Shown here: positions 8,736 to 18,781 of the stretch, piece by piece | Layout of the letters: every line of letters begins with the position of its first letter | Position numbering within the stretch: position 1 is the first letter of the stretch | Source of the DNA: Isosphaeraceae bacterium EP7 | Lineage (GTDB): Bacteria; Planctomycetota; Planctomycetia; Isosphaerales; Isosphaeraceae | Assembly: GCA_038400315.1 (NCBI GenBank) | Contig: CP151667.1 | Location: 186,001-250,000, forward strand | Length of the DNA stretch: 64,000 nt | Direction of reading: 5' to 3' | Program-made: the position numbers and the translations under genes | Notes under the pieces: generated by a model | Databases searched by the model: none | The model's input: the letters and a program-made list of their open reading frames with translations, nothing else | What the model was told of the DNA's origin: nothing

Positions 8736-10603
8736 AGCGCCCAGAGCTTGTAGGCGTTGTCGCGACGGCCCGACTGGTGGTCGTCGATCAAGGCGGCCAC
8801 GGCCTCGGGGCGGAACATGCCGCGGCCCAGGGCGACGGGGTCGAGCAGGACGGCTCGCAGCTCCTCGGCGAGCGGGCCGCGGAACCAGCGGTCGATGGGG
8901 ACTCCGAAGCCCATCTTGGGCCGATTGGCCAGGCCCGGCGGCATCAGGTCGGCGAAGGCCTGCTTGAGCACCACCTTGGACCGGCCCCCTCGCAGCCTCA
9001 GCTTGCGGTCGAGGGGCATCGCCAGGGCCAGCTCGACGACCCGGTGGTCGAGGAATGGGCCGCGGCATTCGAGGCTGTGGGCCATGCTGGCCAGGTCGAC
9101 CTTCACCAGCAAATCGCCGGGCAAGTAGGTGAGCATGTCGGCGATCATGGCGCGGGTCGCGGGGTCCCGGCCGGGCGCGGTGTCGAAGGCGCCGGCCAGG
9201 ATGGCGGCGGGGTCGGAGTCGCCATCCCCCTCGGCCAGCGAGGCGACGAAGGCATCGGTGTACAGGCTGGCGCGTGCCGGCTCGTCGAAGCTGGTGATCC
9301 AGCGCAGGTAGCGCCGCAGCGGCGGCTCGCCCAGGGCTTCCAGCAGCCGCTTGATGCGCCGCATCGGGGTTTTGGCCCGAGTGGAGACGGGCAAGGCCCG
9401 GGCGAGCGGCCCGGCGAGCAGGCCGCGGGCCCCGGCCGGCATGCGGTCGAGCATCGCGGCGAAGGCGACCGCGCGGTAGCGGTCGTAGCCGCCGAACAGC
9501 TCGTCGCCGGCGTCGCCGGTCAGGGCCACGGTGACCTCGCGGCGGGTCTCGCGGGCGACGTGCCAGGTGGGCAGCGCCGAGCTGTCGGCGAACGGTTCGT
9601 CGAACTGCACGGCCAGCGCGGGGATGGTCTCCCAGGCCTTCGGCTCAATGACGAAGCGGTGGTGCTCGGTGCCCAGGAACCGCGCGGCGGCCTCGGCGTG
9701 GGCCGTCTCGTCGAAGGCAGGGTCGTCGAAGCCGATGCTGAAGGTCTTCACCGGCCGGCTGGAAGCCCGCTGCATCAGGGCCACGATAATGGCCGAGTCG
9801 ACTCCGCCGGAGAGGAACGCGCCCAGCGGGACGTCGGCCACCATCTGCTCGCGGACGGCGTGGTCCAGCGTGGCCCTCAGCTCCTCGACGTCCTCGCCGT
9901 AGGGGCGTTCGCGCACCCGTGACCAGTCGGGGTTCCAGTATCGGGTGAGCGTGAGCTGGCCGTCTCGCCAGACCGCGTAGTGCGCCGGCGGCAGCTTGTG
10001 AACGCCTTCGAGGATCGTGCAGGGGTGCGGCACATATCCATAGGTGAGATACTGGTCGATAGCCCGATGGCTGGGCGTGCGGGGGACGTCGGCCTCGGGC
10101 AGCGCCAGCAGCGCCTTGAGCTCGCTGGCGAAGACGATCCGCCCGCCGTGGTTGCGGTAGTAGAGCGGCTTCTGGCCCAGGCGGTCTCGGCCCAGCACCA
10201 GGGTCTTGCGCGGGGCGTCCCAGATGGCCAGGGCGAACATCCCCCGGAGCATCGCGAACAGGCCGGTGCCGACGTCCTCGTAAAGGTGGACGAGCACCTC
10301 GGTGTCGCCGGTCGACCGCAGCCGGTGGCCGACCGCTTCGAGGCGGTGGCGGAGGTCCTGGAAGTTGTAGATCTCGCCGTTGAAGACGGTCCAGACGGTG
10401 CCGTCCTCGTTGGAGAGCGGCTGGTGGCCACCGGCCAGGTCGACGATCGAGAGCCTGCGGAAGCCGAGCGTGACGTTCGCGTCGAGGTGCTCGCCCGAGT
10501 CGTCGGGGCCCCTGTGGGCGATCCGCCGCGTCATCGCCAGGAGTTGTTCCGAGGTCAGCGGGCGAGCCCCGTCCACCCAGGCCGCGCCGCCAATCCCGCA
10601 CAT
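8690..10603 (-). CDS. asnB: Asparagine synthase (glutamine-hydrolysing)
   Basis: A 637-residue, two-domain enzyme that makes asparagine from aspartate, ATP and glutamine-derived ammonia. Cys2 after the initiator Met is the class II glutaminase nucleophile, and RRIAHRGPDDSGEH and FNGEIYNF are glutaminase-domain signatures. The synthetase domain has the PP-loop SGGVDS at 265-270 and GDAGDELFGGYDRY. The open frame extends 14 codons further upstream, but cleavage-free exposure of Cys2 requires the start at 10603. In planctomycetes such enzymes also occur in polysaccharide or peptide modification clusters; no such partner is adjacent here, so an alternative amidotransferase role cannot be excluded. 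Confidence 0.95.
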   Translation of the reverse strand: MCGIGGAAWVDGARPLTSEQLLAMTRRIAHRGPDDSGEHLDANVTLGFRRLSIVDLAGGHQPLSNEDGTVWTVFNGEIYNFQDLRHRLEAVGHRLRSTGDTEVLVHLYEDVGTGLFAMLRGMFALAIWDAPRKTLVLGRDRLGQKPLYYRNHGGRIVFASELKALLALPEADVPRTPSHRAIDQYLTYGYVPHPCTILEGVHKLPPAHYAVWRDGQLTLTRYWNPDWSRVRERPYGEDVEELRATLDHAVREQMVADVPLGAFLSGGVDSAIIVALMQRASSRPVKTFSIGFDDPAFDETAHAEAAARFLGTEHHRFVIEPKAWETIPALAVQFDEPFADSSALPTWHVARETRREVTVALTGDAGDELFGGYDRYRAVAFAAMLDRMPAGARGLLAGPLARALPVSTRAKTPMRRIKRLLEALGEPPLRRYLRWITSFDEPARASLYTDAFVASLAEGDGDSDPAAILAGAFDTAPGRDPATRAMIADMLTYLPGDLLVKVDLASMAHSLECRGPFLDHRVVELALAMPLDRKLRLRGGRSKVVLKQAFADLMPPGLANRPKMGFGVPIDRWFRGPLAEELRAVLLDPVALGRGMFRPEAVAALIDDHQSGRRDNAYKLWALMMLELWFREYGSAR

Positions 10604-10727
10604 CGTCCCGACCCTCTCTGCCCTGCCCTCGTCCGATCGATCCAACCTACCAGGACCGGCCCGCCCCCGCCATCGGGGCCGGGCCGATCGCCTCGTTCCT
10701 TGTTAAATGTCGATTTGCCGATTCGTC

Positions 10728-13700
10728 TCAGGCCGGGGCCAGGACCGCCCCGCCCATCGACCGCTTCAGGCCGGAGACGGTCGCCGGGGCCTCGGCTGGC
10801 GCGGAGGTGCGACGGGGCGCAGCACCGAGGAGGTGGGCCCGGGGCGTCGGATTGGGGACGGCGGCCCTGGATGTGGCCTTCGCGGCCGGCGGAGGCGCGA
10901 TCGACTGCGAGGCGAGGGCGCCGGCCGGGGCCGATCCCGACTCCTGCTTGCCCGCGGCGGCGTACGCCACCGTGAACCGAAATCCTTGAATCAACGGATT
11001 GTCATACGATCCGGCGCGTCCCCAGACGACGGCGGTCGTTGACAGGTCCGACGAGTTCCGGATGAACCACTGGGCCCTCGAGGGCCGATAGACCGCGAGG
11101 TCGGCCTGGCCGTCGCCGTCGTAGTCTCCCGTCAGGGGGATGTCGGTGTAGGCCAGCCCCCAGACCGCGAATCGGTCGGCCCCGCCGGCCGAGGGGCGGA
11201 TGGCCCAGAGGGCCGTCTGGGCCATGTAGACCGCGAAATCGGCCCTGCCGTCGCCGTCGTAGTCGGCCGCCATGGGGGCGTCGACCCGCTGGGACGAGCC
11301 CCAGACGAACACCGTCGCGGAGAGGTCCGCCGAGTTGCGGACGATCCACTGACCGGACCTGGGCTGGAAGACCCCGAGGTCGGCAAGCCCGTCGCCGTCG
11401 AAGTCGGCCGCCACCGGGATATCCTCGCTGCCCGCGCCCCCCCAGACGATCACCTGAGGCGCCGCGCCCGAGGTGTACCGGATGAACCACTGGGCCGTGT
11501 CGGGGTTATAAACCGCGAGATCGGCCCTGCCATCGCCGTCGAAGTCGGCCACGACGGGAAGATCATTGCTGCCCGCCCTGCCCCAGACCGCCGCGATCGG
11601 CGGTGCGCCCGACGACTGCTTGACGTACCACGTCGCCGAGCCGCGATCATACGCCGCGAGGTCGGCCACGCCGTCATTGTCGAAGTCGCCCGAGAGCACG
11701 TTCGTCAGTCCGGCGGCGTTCCCCCAGACGGTCGCCGTTGCCGCCGCCCCCGACGAATTCCGGATGACCCACCGGGCCGAGTCGGGCATATACACGCCGA
11801 GGTCGGCCTTGCCGTCGCCGTCGAAGTCATTCGGCGTTCGGGGCGCCGGCAGCGTGTCGCCCACGACCCAGGGTTCGTTGCCGTGAATACCGTCGTATGC
11901 CGAGACGAGTACCCGCGAGCCGATCGCCGCCAGGGGAGAGGCATACGAGCTGAGCTTGCCCGCGATGATGTCCGCGGCCAGCACGGTCCCGCCAGGAGTG
12001 CCGTCGGTGCTCCACAACTCGCGTCCGTGCACGCCGTCGTCGGCGGAGAAGTAGAGCCGACCGCCGGCGAGCGCGAACTCTCCGAAGATGCCGACGCTGA
12101 AGGTCTTGAGGAGGGTCGTCCCGGCCACGGTCCCGTCGCTCACGTAGAGGGCGTTGCCCGCGGAAACGAAGGCAATCCCACCGTTAAAAGCGGTCAGAGA
12201 TGTGATCTTGTTGATTGACGGATCCAGGCCGACGGGGACCGTGCCGGCCTCGGTGCCGTCGGACTGCCAGAGGAGCCCCTGGGTGTCGCTCGGCAGCGGG
12301 TAGTAAGGGCGTGCGATCGACGAGGTGAGATAGAGCAAGCCGTTCAGGTTGACCGCCGCTCTCAGGTCCATGAAGCGGCCATCGAGGTTAACGCCCGTCT
12401 TGCCGTCCATGATGACGTAAGTGCCCGCCGCCGTCCCGTCGGTCCGCCAGAGCAGCGAGCCATTCCCGGGGAAGTCGAGCGCGGTGAAGATGACGAGATC
12501 GCCGGCGGCCCGGAAGTTGGACGGCGATGAGCCGACGAACCCCGGCTGGAGGTCGACGATCATGACGGTGCCCGCCGCGGTGCCGTCGGTCTTCCAGGGC
12601 TCGGCGCCATGCACACCGTCGTCGGCGGTGAAGTAGAGGAGCCCATTCAGGAAGGCGAGCTTGGAGATGGACGAGCCTTCGGGGCGCAGCGAACGGATCA
12701 CCTTGACCACGGACGTCCCTTGAGCCGTGCCGTCGGTCTTGTAGAGTTGCTGGCCGACATCGGGGTCCGTGATGGTGAAGTAAAGCAGCGTGCCGCCGAC
12801 GGTCAGGTTTCCCGGCGTCGAGTAGTTCACTCCCGGGAAGATGTCCCGGATGATGGATGTCCCCGCGTCGGTGCCGTCGGTGCTCCAGATCTCGGTCCCA
12901 TGCTCCAAATCGCCCCCGGCGAAGTAGGCCCTTCCTTTGAAGGCGATGAGGGGACCGATAGGGGTGACTCGCGAGGTGACTTGTTTCGTGCCTAGGGGCG
13001 TCCCGTCGGTCCGCCAGAGCCCGCCGATGGGTGAGAGGAAAAGGGTGTATTGCCCCAAGGCGACCGCGTTGACCGGATTGGATGAGCCCGTTCCGGTCTG
13101 AGTCTGATACACCAGCTCGGTGCCCTCGGCCGTCCCGTCGGTCTTGAACAGCGTGATGCCGTGTGTGCCGTCATTCGCATCGAAGTAGACGGACCGCCCG
13201 ACGACGGCGAATGAGGGGTCGAACTGGATCGGATCATTGGGGCCGAATTTCAGGGAGAAGGCGTCCCCGGTCGGGTTGATCTCCTTGACGATCGAGGTAC
13301 CCGCCGCGGTTCCGTCGGTCTTCCAGAGCTCGGCATTGGAGTCGTGATAATAGCTAATGGAAGACGAGGCCACGAAGTAGATCGACGATCCGACCTGCGT
13401 CAGCGAGCGAGGGTATGCCGGGCTGCCGTCGCCGATGCTCACCGGCACGGTGCCGGCCTCGGTGCCGTCGGTCTTCCAGAGGTGGGTGATGTCGAAATCG
13501 GTCGCGGGGAAGAAGAGCGAGTCGCCCAGGGCGACGAACTCCGGGGGCGCCGCCCACCCCGTTGCACCGCTGACCGGCATGATCGCACTGAGCCGCGCGG
13601 TGCCGGCCTCGGTGCCGTCACTCTTCCAGAGCCCGTTTACGGAGCGGTCGCCGCCGGCGACGAAGTAGACCGAGCCTTTGAAGGTCGCCAGGTGCGAGAA

Positions 13701-14618
13701 AGAAAGGACGTTGCCCGAGAGATCGGTAGGCGGGCTGAACGTCTTGACCCGGACGGTGCCGGCCTCGGTGCCATCGCTCTTGTAAAGGCCGAAGCTGTAC
13801 CGAGGGGGGCCGATGTTGGGGTCGTAGGACGTGAAGTACAGCGTGTCACCGATCGACGTCCAGGTTTCCGCGGCCGGGATCATCGTTCCGGGTGGGGGAG
13901 CATTGTTATAGAGGGTCGCGACCCGGAGAGTCCCTGCGTTGGTCCCGTCAGTCTTCCAAAGACTTCGAGAGGTCGGTTCGGATGCCGAGAAGAACAGGGA
14001 ATTTCCGACCGGGGTGAGGTTCGTCGCATACGCATCACCCGGGCCGGCCATGACGTCCTTGAGCACGAATGTCCCGGCGTCAGTCCCGTCGGTCCTGAAG
14101 ACCTCATATCCGCCCGAGGGGCCCTTCGCGACGAAGTAGAGCAGGCCGCCGGCCACTGTGAGCTGGGGCGCGAGGAAGGGGGAGGTGCTGAGCGCGACCC
14201 CAGCAACTCTCACCGGATCGGCCGAGCCCGTCACCTTCCAGAGCGAGGGGCTTACCTCGTTCCGCGTCGAAGCCGCGAAGTAGAGCGACCCGCCTACCAC
14301 CGCTGAGGTCTTGGTCGTTGTGTAGGGATTGTTCGGCAGGTCCATGCGAGGGACGAAGACCTTGAACTCGCCGACGACCGTCGTCCCTGCCTCGGTGCCG
14401 TCGGTCTTGTAGAGGATCGGAAACGGGTCGGATTCGCGGGCAGCATTGAAGTAATTGAAGCCGTTGTAGGCGATGTTCGTCGACACCACGCCGTTGGGTA
14501 CGTTGAGATTGATGTCCTGGAGCAACGCCGAGGCGAGGAGCTGGCGGGGCTCCAGGGGCTCGAAGTTGGGGGCGAGGGTGGGGCGCAGGGCCTTGCTGGC
14601 TCGTCGGGGCGTGCTCAT
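10728..14618 (-). CDS. LEPR-XLL surface protein with ELWxxDGT and FG-GAP-like repeats (copy 1)
   Basis: A 1296-residue exported-type protein. The N-terminus carries the planctomycete LEPR-XLL motif (NFEPLEPRQLLASALL). About sixteen WKTDGTEAGT-type repeats (ELWxxDGT family) follow, each beginning with a short beta-rich stretch such as LYFTADDGVHG. The C-terminal third has six units with DFDGDGKADLGVY calcium-binding-like cores plus WVIRNSSG and VWG phrases (FG-GAP/VCBS-like). A Ser/Ala/Pro-rich tail ends the protein. The start at 14618 puts the LEPR motif near residue 20; an upstream in-frame Met adds 25 basic residues and is less likely. A paralog lies directly upstream. The function is unknown; surface adhesion or a structural role is inference. 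Confidence 0.88.
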   Translation of the reverse strand: MSTPRRASKALRPTLAPNFEPLEPRQLLASALLQDINLNVPNGVVSTNIAYNGFNYFNAARESDPFPILYKTDGTEAGTTVVGEFKVFVPRMDLPNNPYTTTKTSAVVGGSLYFAASTRNEVSPSLWKVTGSADPVRVAGVALSTSPFLAPQLTVAGGLLYFVAKGPSGGYEVFRTDGTDAGTFVLKDVMAGPGDAYATNLTPVGNSLFFSASEPTSRSLWKTDGTNAGTLRVATLYNNAPPPGTMIPAAETWTSIGDTLYFTSYDPNIGPPRYSFGLYKSDGTEAGTVRVKTFSPPTDLSGNVLSFSHLATFKGSVYFVAGGDRSVNGLWKSDGTEAGTARLSAIMPVSGATGWAAPPEFVALGDSLFFPATDFDITHLWKTDGTEAGTVPVSIGDGSPAYPRSLTQVGSSIYFVASSSISYYHDSNAELWKTDGTAAGTSIVKEINPTGDAFSLKFGPNDPIQFDPSFAVVGRSVYFDANDGTHGITLFKTDGTAEGTELVYQTQTGTGSSNPVNAVALGQYTLFLSPIGGLWRTDGTPLGTKQVTSRVTPIGPLIAFKGRAYFAGGDLEHGTEIWSTDGTDAGTSIIRDIFPGVNYSTPGNLTVGGTLLYFTITDPDVGQQLYKTDGTAQGTSVVKVIRSLRPEGSSISKLAFLNGLLYFTADDGVHGAEPWKTDGTAAGTVMIVDLQPGFVGSSPSNFRAAGDLVIFTALDFPGNGSLLWRTDGTAAGTYVIMDGKTGVNLDGRFMDLRAAVNLNGLLYLTSSIARPYYPLPSDTQGLLWQSDGTEAGTVPVGLDPSINKITSLTAFNGGIAFVSAGNALYVSDGTVAGTTLLKTFSVGIFGEFALAGGRLYFSADDGVHGRELWSTDGTPGGTVLAADIIAGKLSSYASPLAAIGSRVLVSAYDGIHGNEPWVVGDTLPAPRTPNDFDGDGKADLGVYMPDSARWVIRNSSGAAATATVWGNAAGLTNVLSGDFDNDGVADLAAYDRGSATWYVKQSSGAPPIAAVWGRAGSNDLPVVADFDGDGRADLAVYNPDTAQWFIRYTSGAAPQVIVWGGAGSEDIPVAADFDGDGLADLGVFQPRSGQWIVRNSADLSATVFVWGSSQRVDAPMAADYDGDGRADFAVYMAQTALWAIRPSAGGADRFAVWGLAYTDIPLTGDYDGDGQADLAVYRPSRAQWFIRNSSDLSTTAVVWGRAGSYDNPLIQGFRFTVAYAAAGKQESGSAPAGALASQSIAPPPAAKATSRAAVPNPTPRAHLLGAAPRRTSAPAEAPATVSGLKRSMGGAVLAPA
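14521..14577 (-). repeat. 57-bp block encoding the LEPR-XLL signal, identical in both paralogs
   Basis: All 57 bases are identical to 18550-18606, including synonymous positions, although the two genes differ widely elsewhere. Confidence 0.85.
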
Positions 14619-14720
14619 GATGGGGATGTCTCGGTGGCGCCGGACGGGCTGGCGGCGGGTAAGGCCCCGCGGTCGGTGTTTCGTGTTCGGCATGAATTGT
14701 TTCGGGGAGCTTGGTTCATG

Positions 14721-17700
14721 TCAATGGTGATGATTCCATGCATTGAATCGTCGTGCCTTGCCTGGCGGGGCTGAGTCGGGAGCGGCCATGGTTAGCGGGG
14801 CCTCGGCCGGCGGTGGGGTGCGCCGGGGCGTTGCGCCGAGGAGGCGGGCGCGGGACGCGGCGCTGTTGGGGACGGCCCTGGCCGTGATGATCGGGGGCGA
14901 AGCCGATGCCGCGGGGACCGTCAACGCTGGGGGCGCGACGGACTGCGCCGCGGGCGATGCCTGGCGGGCCGAGGCGGCGGGGCGGGATGTGATGGCGTCG
15001 TTGCCGTCGGCGGTCCTGCGGATCAGGGGGATGTCGCCCGATCCGGCGCGACCCCAGACGACGACGGTCGCCGACAGGTCCGACGAGTTCCGGATGAACC
15101 ACTGCGCCGTCGAGGGCCGATAGACCGCGAAGTCGGCCTTGCCGTCGCCGTCGTAGTCGCCCGTCAGGGGGATGTCGGTGCTGGTCTGGCCCCAGACGAC
15201 GACCGGGAGGTTGGCCCCGGCCGATTCGGCGATGATCCACTGGGCCGTGGCCGGGATGTAGACGGCGGGGTCGGCCTTGCCGTCGCCGTCGTAGTCGGCC
15301 ATGACGGGGATCTCGTCCGGTCGGAAGAAGCCGCAGTTGATCACCGAGGCCTGGGCGCCGCCGGAGTTGCGGATGGTCCAGAGTCCGGTCGCGTGCTCGA
15401 AGACGGCGAGGTCGGCCTTGCCGTCGCCGTCGTAGTCGGCCGCCACCGGCTGCTGGTCGGGGTTGCCGGCTAGGCCCCAGACGATTACATAAGAAGATGC
15501 TCCGGATGCGGACCGGATCGACCATTGTGCGGTGTCCGGGCTGTACACCGCGAGATCGTCCTTGCCGTCGCCGTCGAAGTCGGCCACGACGGGCACATCG
15601 CCGCTGCCCGCCCTGCCCCAGACCACCGAGAAGGGCGAGACGCCCGAGGATGGCCTGATCGACCAGATGGCCGACGTCAGGTCGTAGGTCACCAGGTCGG
15701 CCTTGCCGTCGCCGTCGAAGTCGCCGGAGAGGATCGTCGTCGAGCCGGCCGTGTTACCCCAGACGGTTGCCGATGCGTCGATTCCCGACGAGTTGCGGAC
15801 AACCCACTGCGCCGAGTCGGGCATGTAGACGCCGATGTCGGACTTGCCGTCGCCGTCGAAGTCATTCGGAGCGCGCGGAGCCGGCGACGTGTCGCCCACG
15901 ACCCAGGGCTCGTTGCCGTGGATACCGTCGGATGCGGCGACGAGCAGCCGTGAGCCGATGGCCGCCAGGGGGATGGCGGATGAGCTGAGCTTCCCGGGGA
16001 TGATGTCCTCGGCCAGCATGGTCCCCTCGGGGGTGCCGTCGGTCCGCCAGAGTTCCAGGCCGTGCGCGTCATCGCCCGCGGAGAAATAAAGGAAGTGGCC
16101 CGCGATCACGAAGGGGACTGCCGAGGTATTGTTGACTTGGGACTTCGGAATGACGGACGTGAGACGGCCCGTGCCGGCCTCGGTTCCGTCGCTCTTGAAG
16201 AGTCCGACGTTCGAGATCGCGACGTAGATGGCCCCTCTGAAGGCGATGATGGTTTTGCCTCTGTCCGTGTCTGTCTCAGTCAGGTTGGCGACCCGGCCGG
16301 TGCCAGCCGCGGTGCCGTCGGTCTTCCAGAGTTGAACCCCGCTGCTGCCCTCAGGAGTGACGAAGTAATAGAGCGTGCCGCCGAGCATCGCCGTCTGATT
16401 CCTGAAACTGCTAAAGGCGGGAATTGGACGGGGGCTGATCCTCAAAGTTCCCGCCGAGGTGCCGTCGGTCGACCAGTGCTGCGGCACTTCGTCGAGGCCC
16501 GATGCGTTGAAGACGACCGAGTTGCCGGACGCTTGGAACTCGGATGGATTCGAGGAGCCGGGCCCCGGGTTGACGTCGGCGACCATCACCGTACCCGCCT
16601 CGGTGCCGTCGGTCTTCCAGGGCTCGGCGCCGTGGGTGCCGTCGTTGGCCGAGAAGTAGAGGGTGCCGTTCACGTAGGAGAGATTGGAGACGGACGAACC
16701 CGAACTGTCGCTGAAGTAGGATTTCTCGGATCGGATCAATTTGACCACGGTCGTTCCCGCGGTCGTGCCGTCGGTCTTGTAGAGCTGCTTGCCGACGTTG
16801 GGGTCATACGCGACGAAGTAGAGCCAGTCGCCGCCGGCCTCCAACTGGTCCGCCTGCGCCGAGTTGGGGCCGGGAACGATATCCTGGACGATGTGCGTGC
16901 CGGCCTCGGTGCCGTCGGTGACCCAGAGTTCGGTGCCATGGGTGGCCTCGTTCGCGGCGAAGTAGATTTTCCCCTTGAAGGCCGTGAGGCGTGGGTACGG
17001 GGAGACCTGCGACGTGACCCTGGTCGTCCCGGGGGCGGTGCCGTCCGTGCGATATAGGACCGTGTTGGGGCCGGCCGGGTCATCATAAACTTTGACGACG
17101 AAGTAGGTGTATCCCCCCAACTCGACCGCGCTGTCGTCCCAAATTTCCAGGGACGTTGAGTTCGTGCCACCTTTCAAGCTCTTGACCAGCACGGTCCCGG
17201 GGTCGGTGCCATCGGACTTGTAGAGCGAGGCGCCATGGACTCCATCGTTGGCGACGAAATAGAGGGTGTTGCCCGACGACGTGAAGAGGGGGCCGCTCGC
17301 GCCTTGGTAGCCTGGATACAGGAGGTTGAATGCGTCGTGCAGCCCGGGATTAACGTCCTTGAGGACGACCGTGCCGGCCGCGGTGCCGTCGGTCTTCCAG
17401 ACCTCGTTGCCGGCGGTGATCGAGTTGGCCGCGAAGTAGAGCGTTGTGCCGACCACGGTCAGGAAGCGAGGATGTTGGGGGACATCGTCGCCGGTCGTGA
17501 CCGGCACGGTTCCTGCCGCGGTGCCGTCGGTCTTCCAGAGCTGGACACCGTAGGGGGTGTCGGCGTTGAAGAAGAGTTCACCGTTGAATTCAACGAATTC
17601 CGAGGTCGGAGGCCTCTGGGAATCGCTGTCGGCTGGGAGGACACTCTTGAGCCGGACGGTGCCAGCCGCGGTGCCGTCGGACTTCCAGAGCCCGTAGGTG

Positions 17701-18647
17701 TCGTTGCCGCCATCGGCGAAGTAGATCGAGCCCTGGAAAGCCACGATCGGCGAGTAAGAGGTCGACCAGGTGAGGTCGGGGCGACCGGGCGGGGTGTAAC
17801 TCTTGACGAGGACGGTTCCTGCTGCGGTCCCGTCGCTCTTGAACAGCCCGAAGCCGGGCACCTCGGTCGGGCCATTGTCGATGCGATCGGTGAAATAGAG
17901 GGTGTCGCCGATCGACGTCCAGGTCCTCGCAAATGCGGAGTAGGAATCGAACAAGATCGGGCCGCCGGGCATGTCGGCGACGTGAACGGTTCCCTCTGGC
18001 GTCCCGTCGGTCTTCCAGAGTCCTCGGGAGGAGGTCTCGAAGTCGTTGGTGGCGAAATAAAGGGAGTTTCCGACGGCCGTGAGATTCGTCACGTACGAGG
18101 AACTGCCGGGGACAGGGACCTTGAGGACCTTGGTGCCCGCGTCGGTCCCGTCCGTCCGGTAGATCTGAATTCCCCCAGAAGCGTCGTTGGCGACGAAGTA
18201 GAGCAGATCACCGGCCACGGTGAGCTGGGGTGGTATGTACCTGTAGATATGTGGCGAAAAGGGTGAGAAGTCGGTGATCCGGACCGGATCGGCCGTGCCG
18301 GTGATCTTCCAGAGTCGGCGCGGATCCAGGAATCGATCCTGCGACACGAAATAGAGCGACCCGTCGAACTCCACCGAGTTGGAGGGCAGCCCGAACTCAC
18401 CGACCATCGTGGTGACGCCCGTCGTGCCATCGGTCCGGTAAAGGACGGGTAAGGGACCGGTGTTGTCGGAGGCGGTGAAGTAGATCGAGCCCTGATAGGC
18501 GAAGGTTGATGCAAATTCGCCGGCGGTCGGGATCTGGCTGATATCCCGAAGCAACGCCGAGGCGAGGAGCTGGCGGGGCTCCAGGGGCTCGAAGTTGGGG
18601 GCGAGGCTTGGGCGCAGGGCCCGGCTGGGTCGTCGGAGGGTGCTCAT
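14721..18647 (-). CDS. LEPR-XLL surface protein with ELWxxDGT and FG-GAP-like repeats (copy 2)
   Basis: A 1308-residue paralog of the next gene downstream, with the same architecture: LEPR-XLL at the N-terminus, about sixteen TDGT repeats, six DYDGDGKAD units and a Pro/Ala-rich tail ending in three histidines. The start is the ATG at 18647 (MSTLRRPSRALRP), matching MSTPRRASKALRP in the paralog. The same frame stays open for thousands of bases upstream, but that is absence of stops in GC-rich DNA, since it overlaps convincing genes in other frames. The 102-base gap to copy 1 suggests tandem duplication, and they could be co-transcribed. Confidence 0.88.
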   Translation of the reverse strand: MSTLRRPSRALRPSLAPNFEPLEPRQLLASALLRDISQIPTAGEFASTFAYQGSIYFTASDNTGPLPVLYRTDGTTGVTTMVGEFGLPSNSVEFDGSLYFVSQDRFLDPRRLWKITGTADPVRITDFSPFSPHIYRYIPPQLTVAGDLLYFVANDASGGIQIYRTDGTDAGTKVLKVPVPGSSSYVTNLTAVGNSLYFATNDFETSSRGLWKTDGTPEGTVHVADMPGGPILFDSYSAFARTWTSIGDTLYFTDRIDNGPTEVPGFGLFKSDGTAAGTVLVKSYTPPGRPDLTWSTSYSPIVAFQGSIYFADGGNDTYGLWKSDGTAAGTVRLKSVLPADSDSQRPPTSEFVEFNGELFFNADTPYGVQLWKTDGTAAGTVPVTTGDDVPQHPRFLTVVGTTLYFAANSITAGNEVWKTDGTAAGTVVLKDVNPGLHDAFNLLYPGYQGASGPLFTSSGNTLYFVANDGVHGASLYKSDGTDPGTVLVKSLKGGTNSTSLEIWDDSAVELGGYTYFVVKVYDDPAGPNTVLYRTDGTAPGTTRVTSQVSPYPRLTAFKGKIYFAANEATHGTELWVTDGTEAGTHIVQDIVPGPNSAQADQLEAGGDWLYFVAYDPNVGKQLYKTDGTTAGTTVVKLIRSEKSYFSDSSGSSVSNLSYVNGTLYFSANDGTHGAEPWKTDGTEAGTVMVADVNPGPGSSNPSEFQASGNSVVFNASGLDEVPQHWSTDGTSAGTLRISPRPIPAFSSFRNQTAMLGGTLYYFVTPEGSSGVQLWKTDGTAAGTGRVANLTETDTDRGKTIIAFRGAIYVAISNVGLFKSDGTEAGTGRLTSVIPKSQVNNTSAVPFVIAGHFLYFSAGDDAHGLELWRTDGTPEGTMLAEDIIPGKLSSSAIPLAAIGSRLLVAASDGIHGNEPWVVGDTSPAPRAPNDFDGDGKSDIGVYMPDSAQWVVRNSSGIDASATVWGNTAGSTTILSGDFDGDGKADLVTYDLTSAIWSIRPSSGVSPFSVVWGRAGSGDVPVVADFDGDGKDDLAVYSPDTAQWSIRSASGASSYVIVWGLAGNPDQQPVAADYDGDGKADLAVFEHATGLWTIRNSGGAQASVINCGFFRPDEIPVMADYDGDGKADPAVYIPATAQWIIAESAGANLPVVVWGQTSTDIPLTGDYDGDGKADFAVYRPSTAQWFIRNSSDLSATVVVWGRAGSGDIPLIRRTADGNDAITSRPAASARQASPAAQSVAPPALTVPAASASPPIITARAVPNSAASRARLLGATPRRTPPPAEAPLTMAAPDSAPPGKARRFNAWNHHH
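18550..18606 (-). repeat. 57-bp LEPR-XLL coding block, second copy
   Basis: Identical to 14521-14577; encodes the LAPNFEPLEPRQLLASALL segment. Confidence 0.85.
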
Positions 18648-18781
18648 GGGGTGCAATCTCGTTGAAGCCGGACGGGCGAACTGGGTGCATCCCTGCGGTC
18701 GCTCCGCCGGCTTGGAGGGCCGATTGTTTCGGCGGCCTGGACTCCTGTCAAGGTTGATTCCATGCATGAACGAATGACGCA

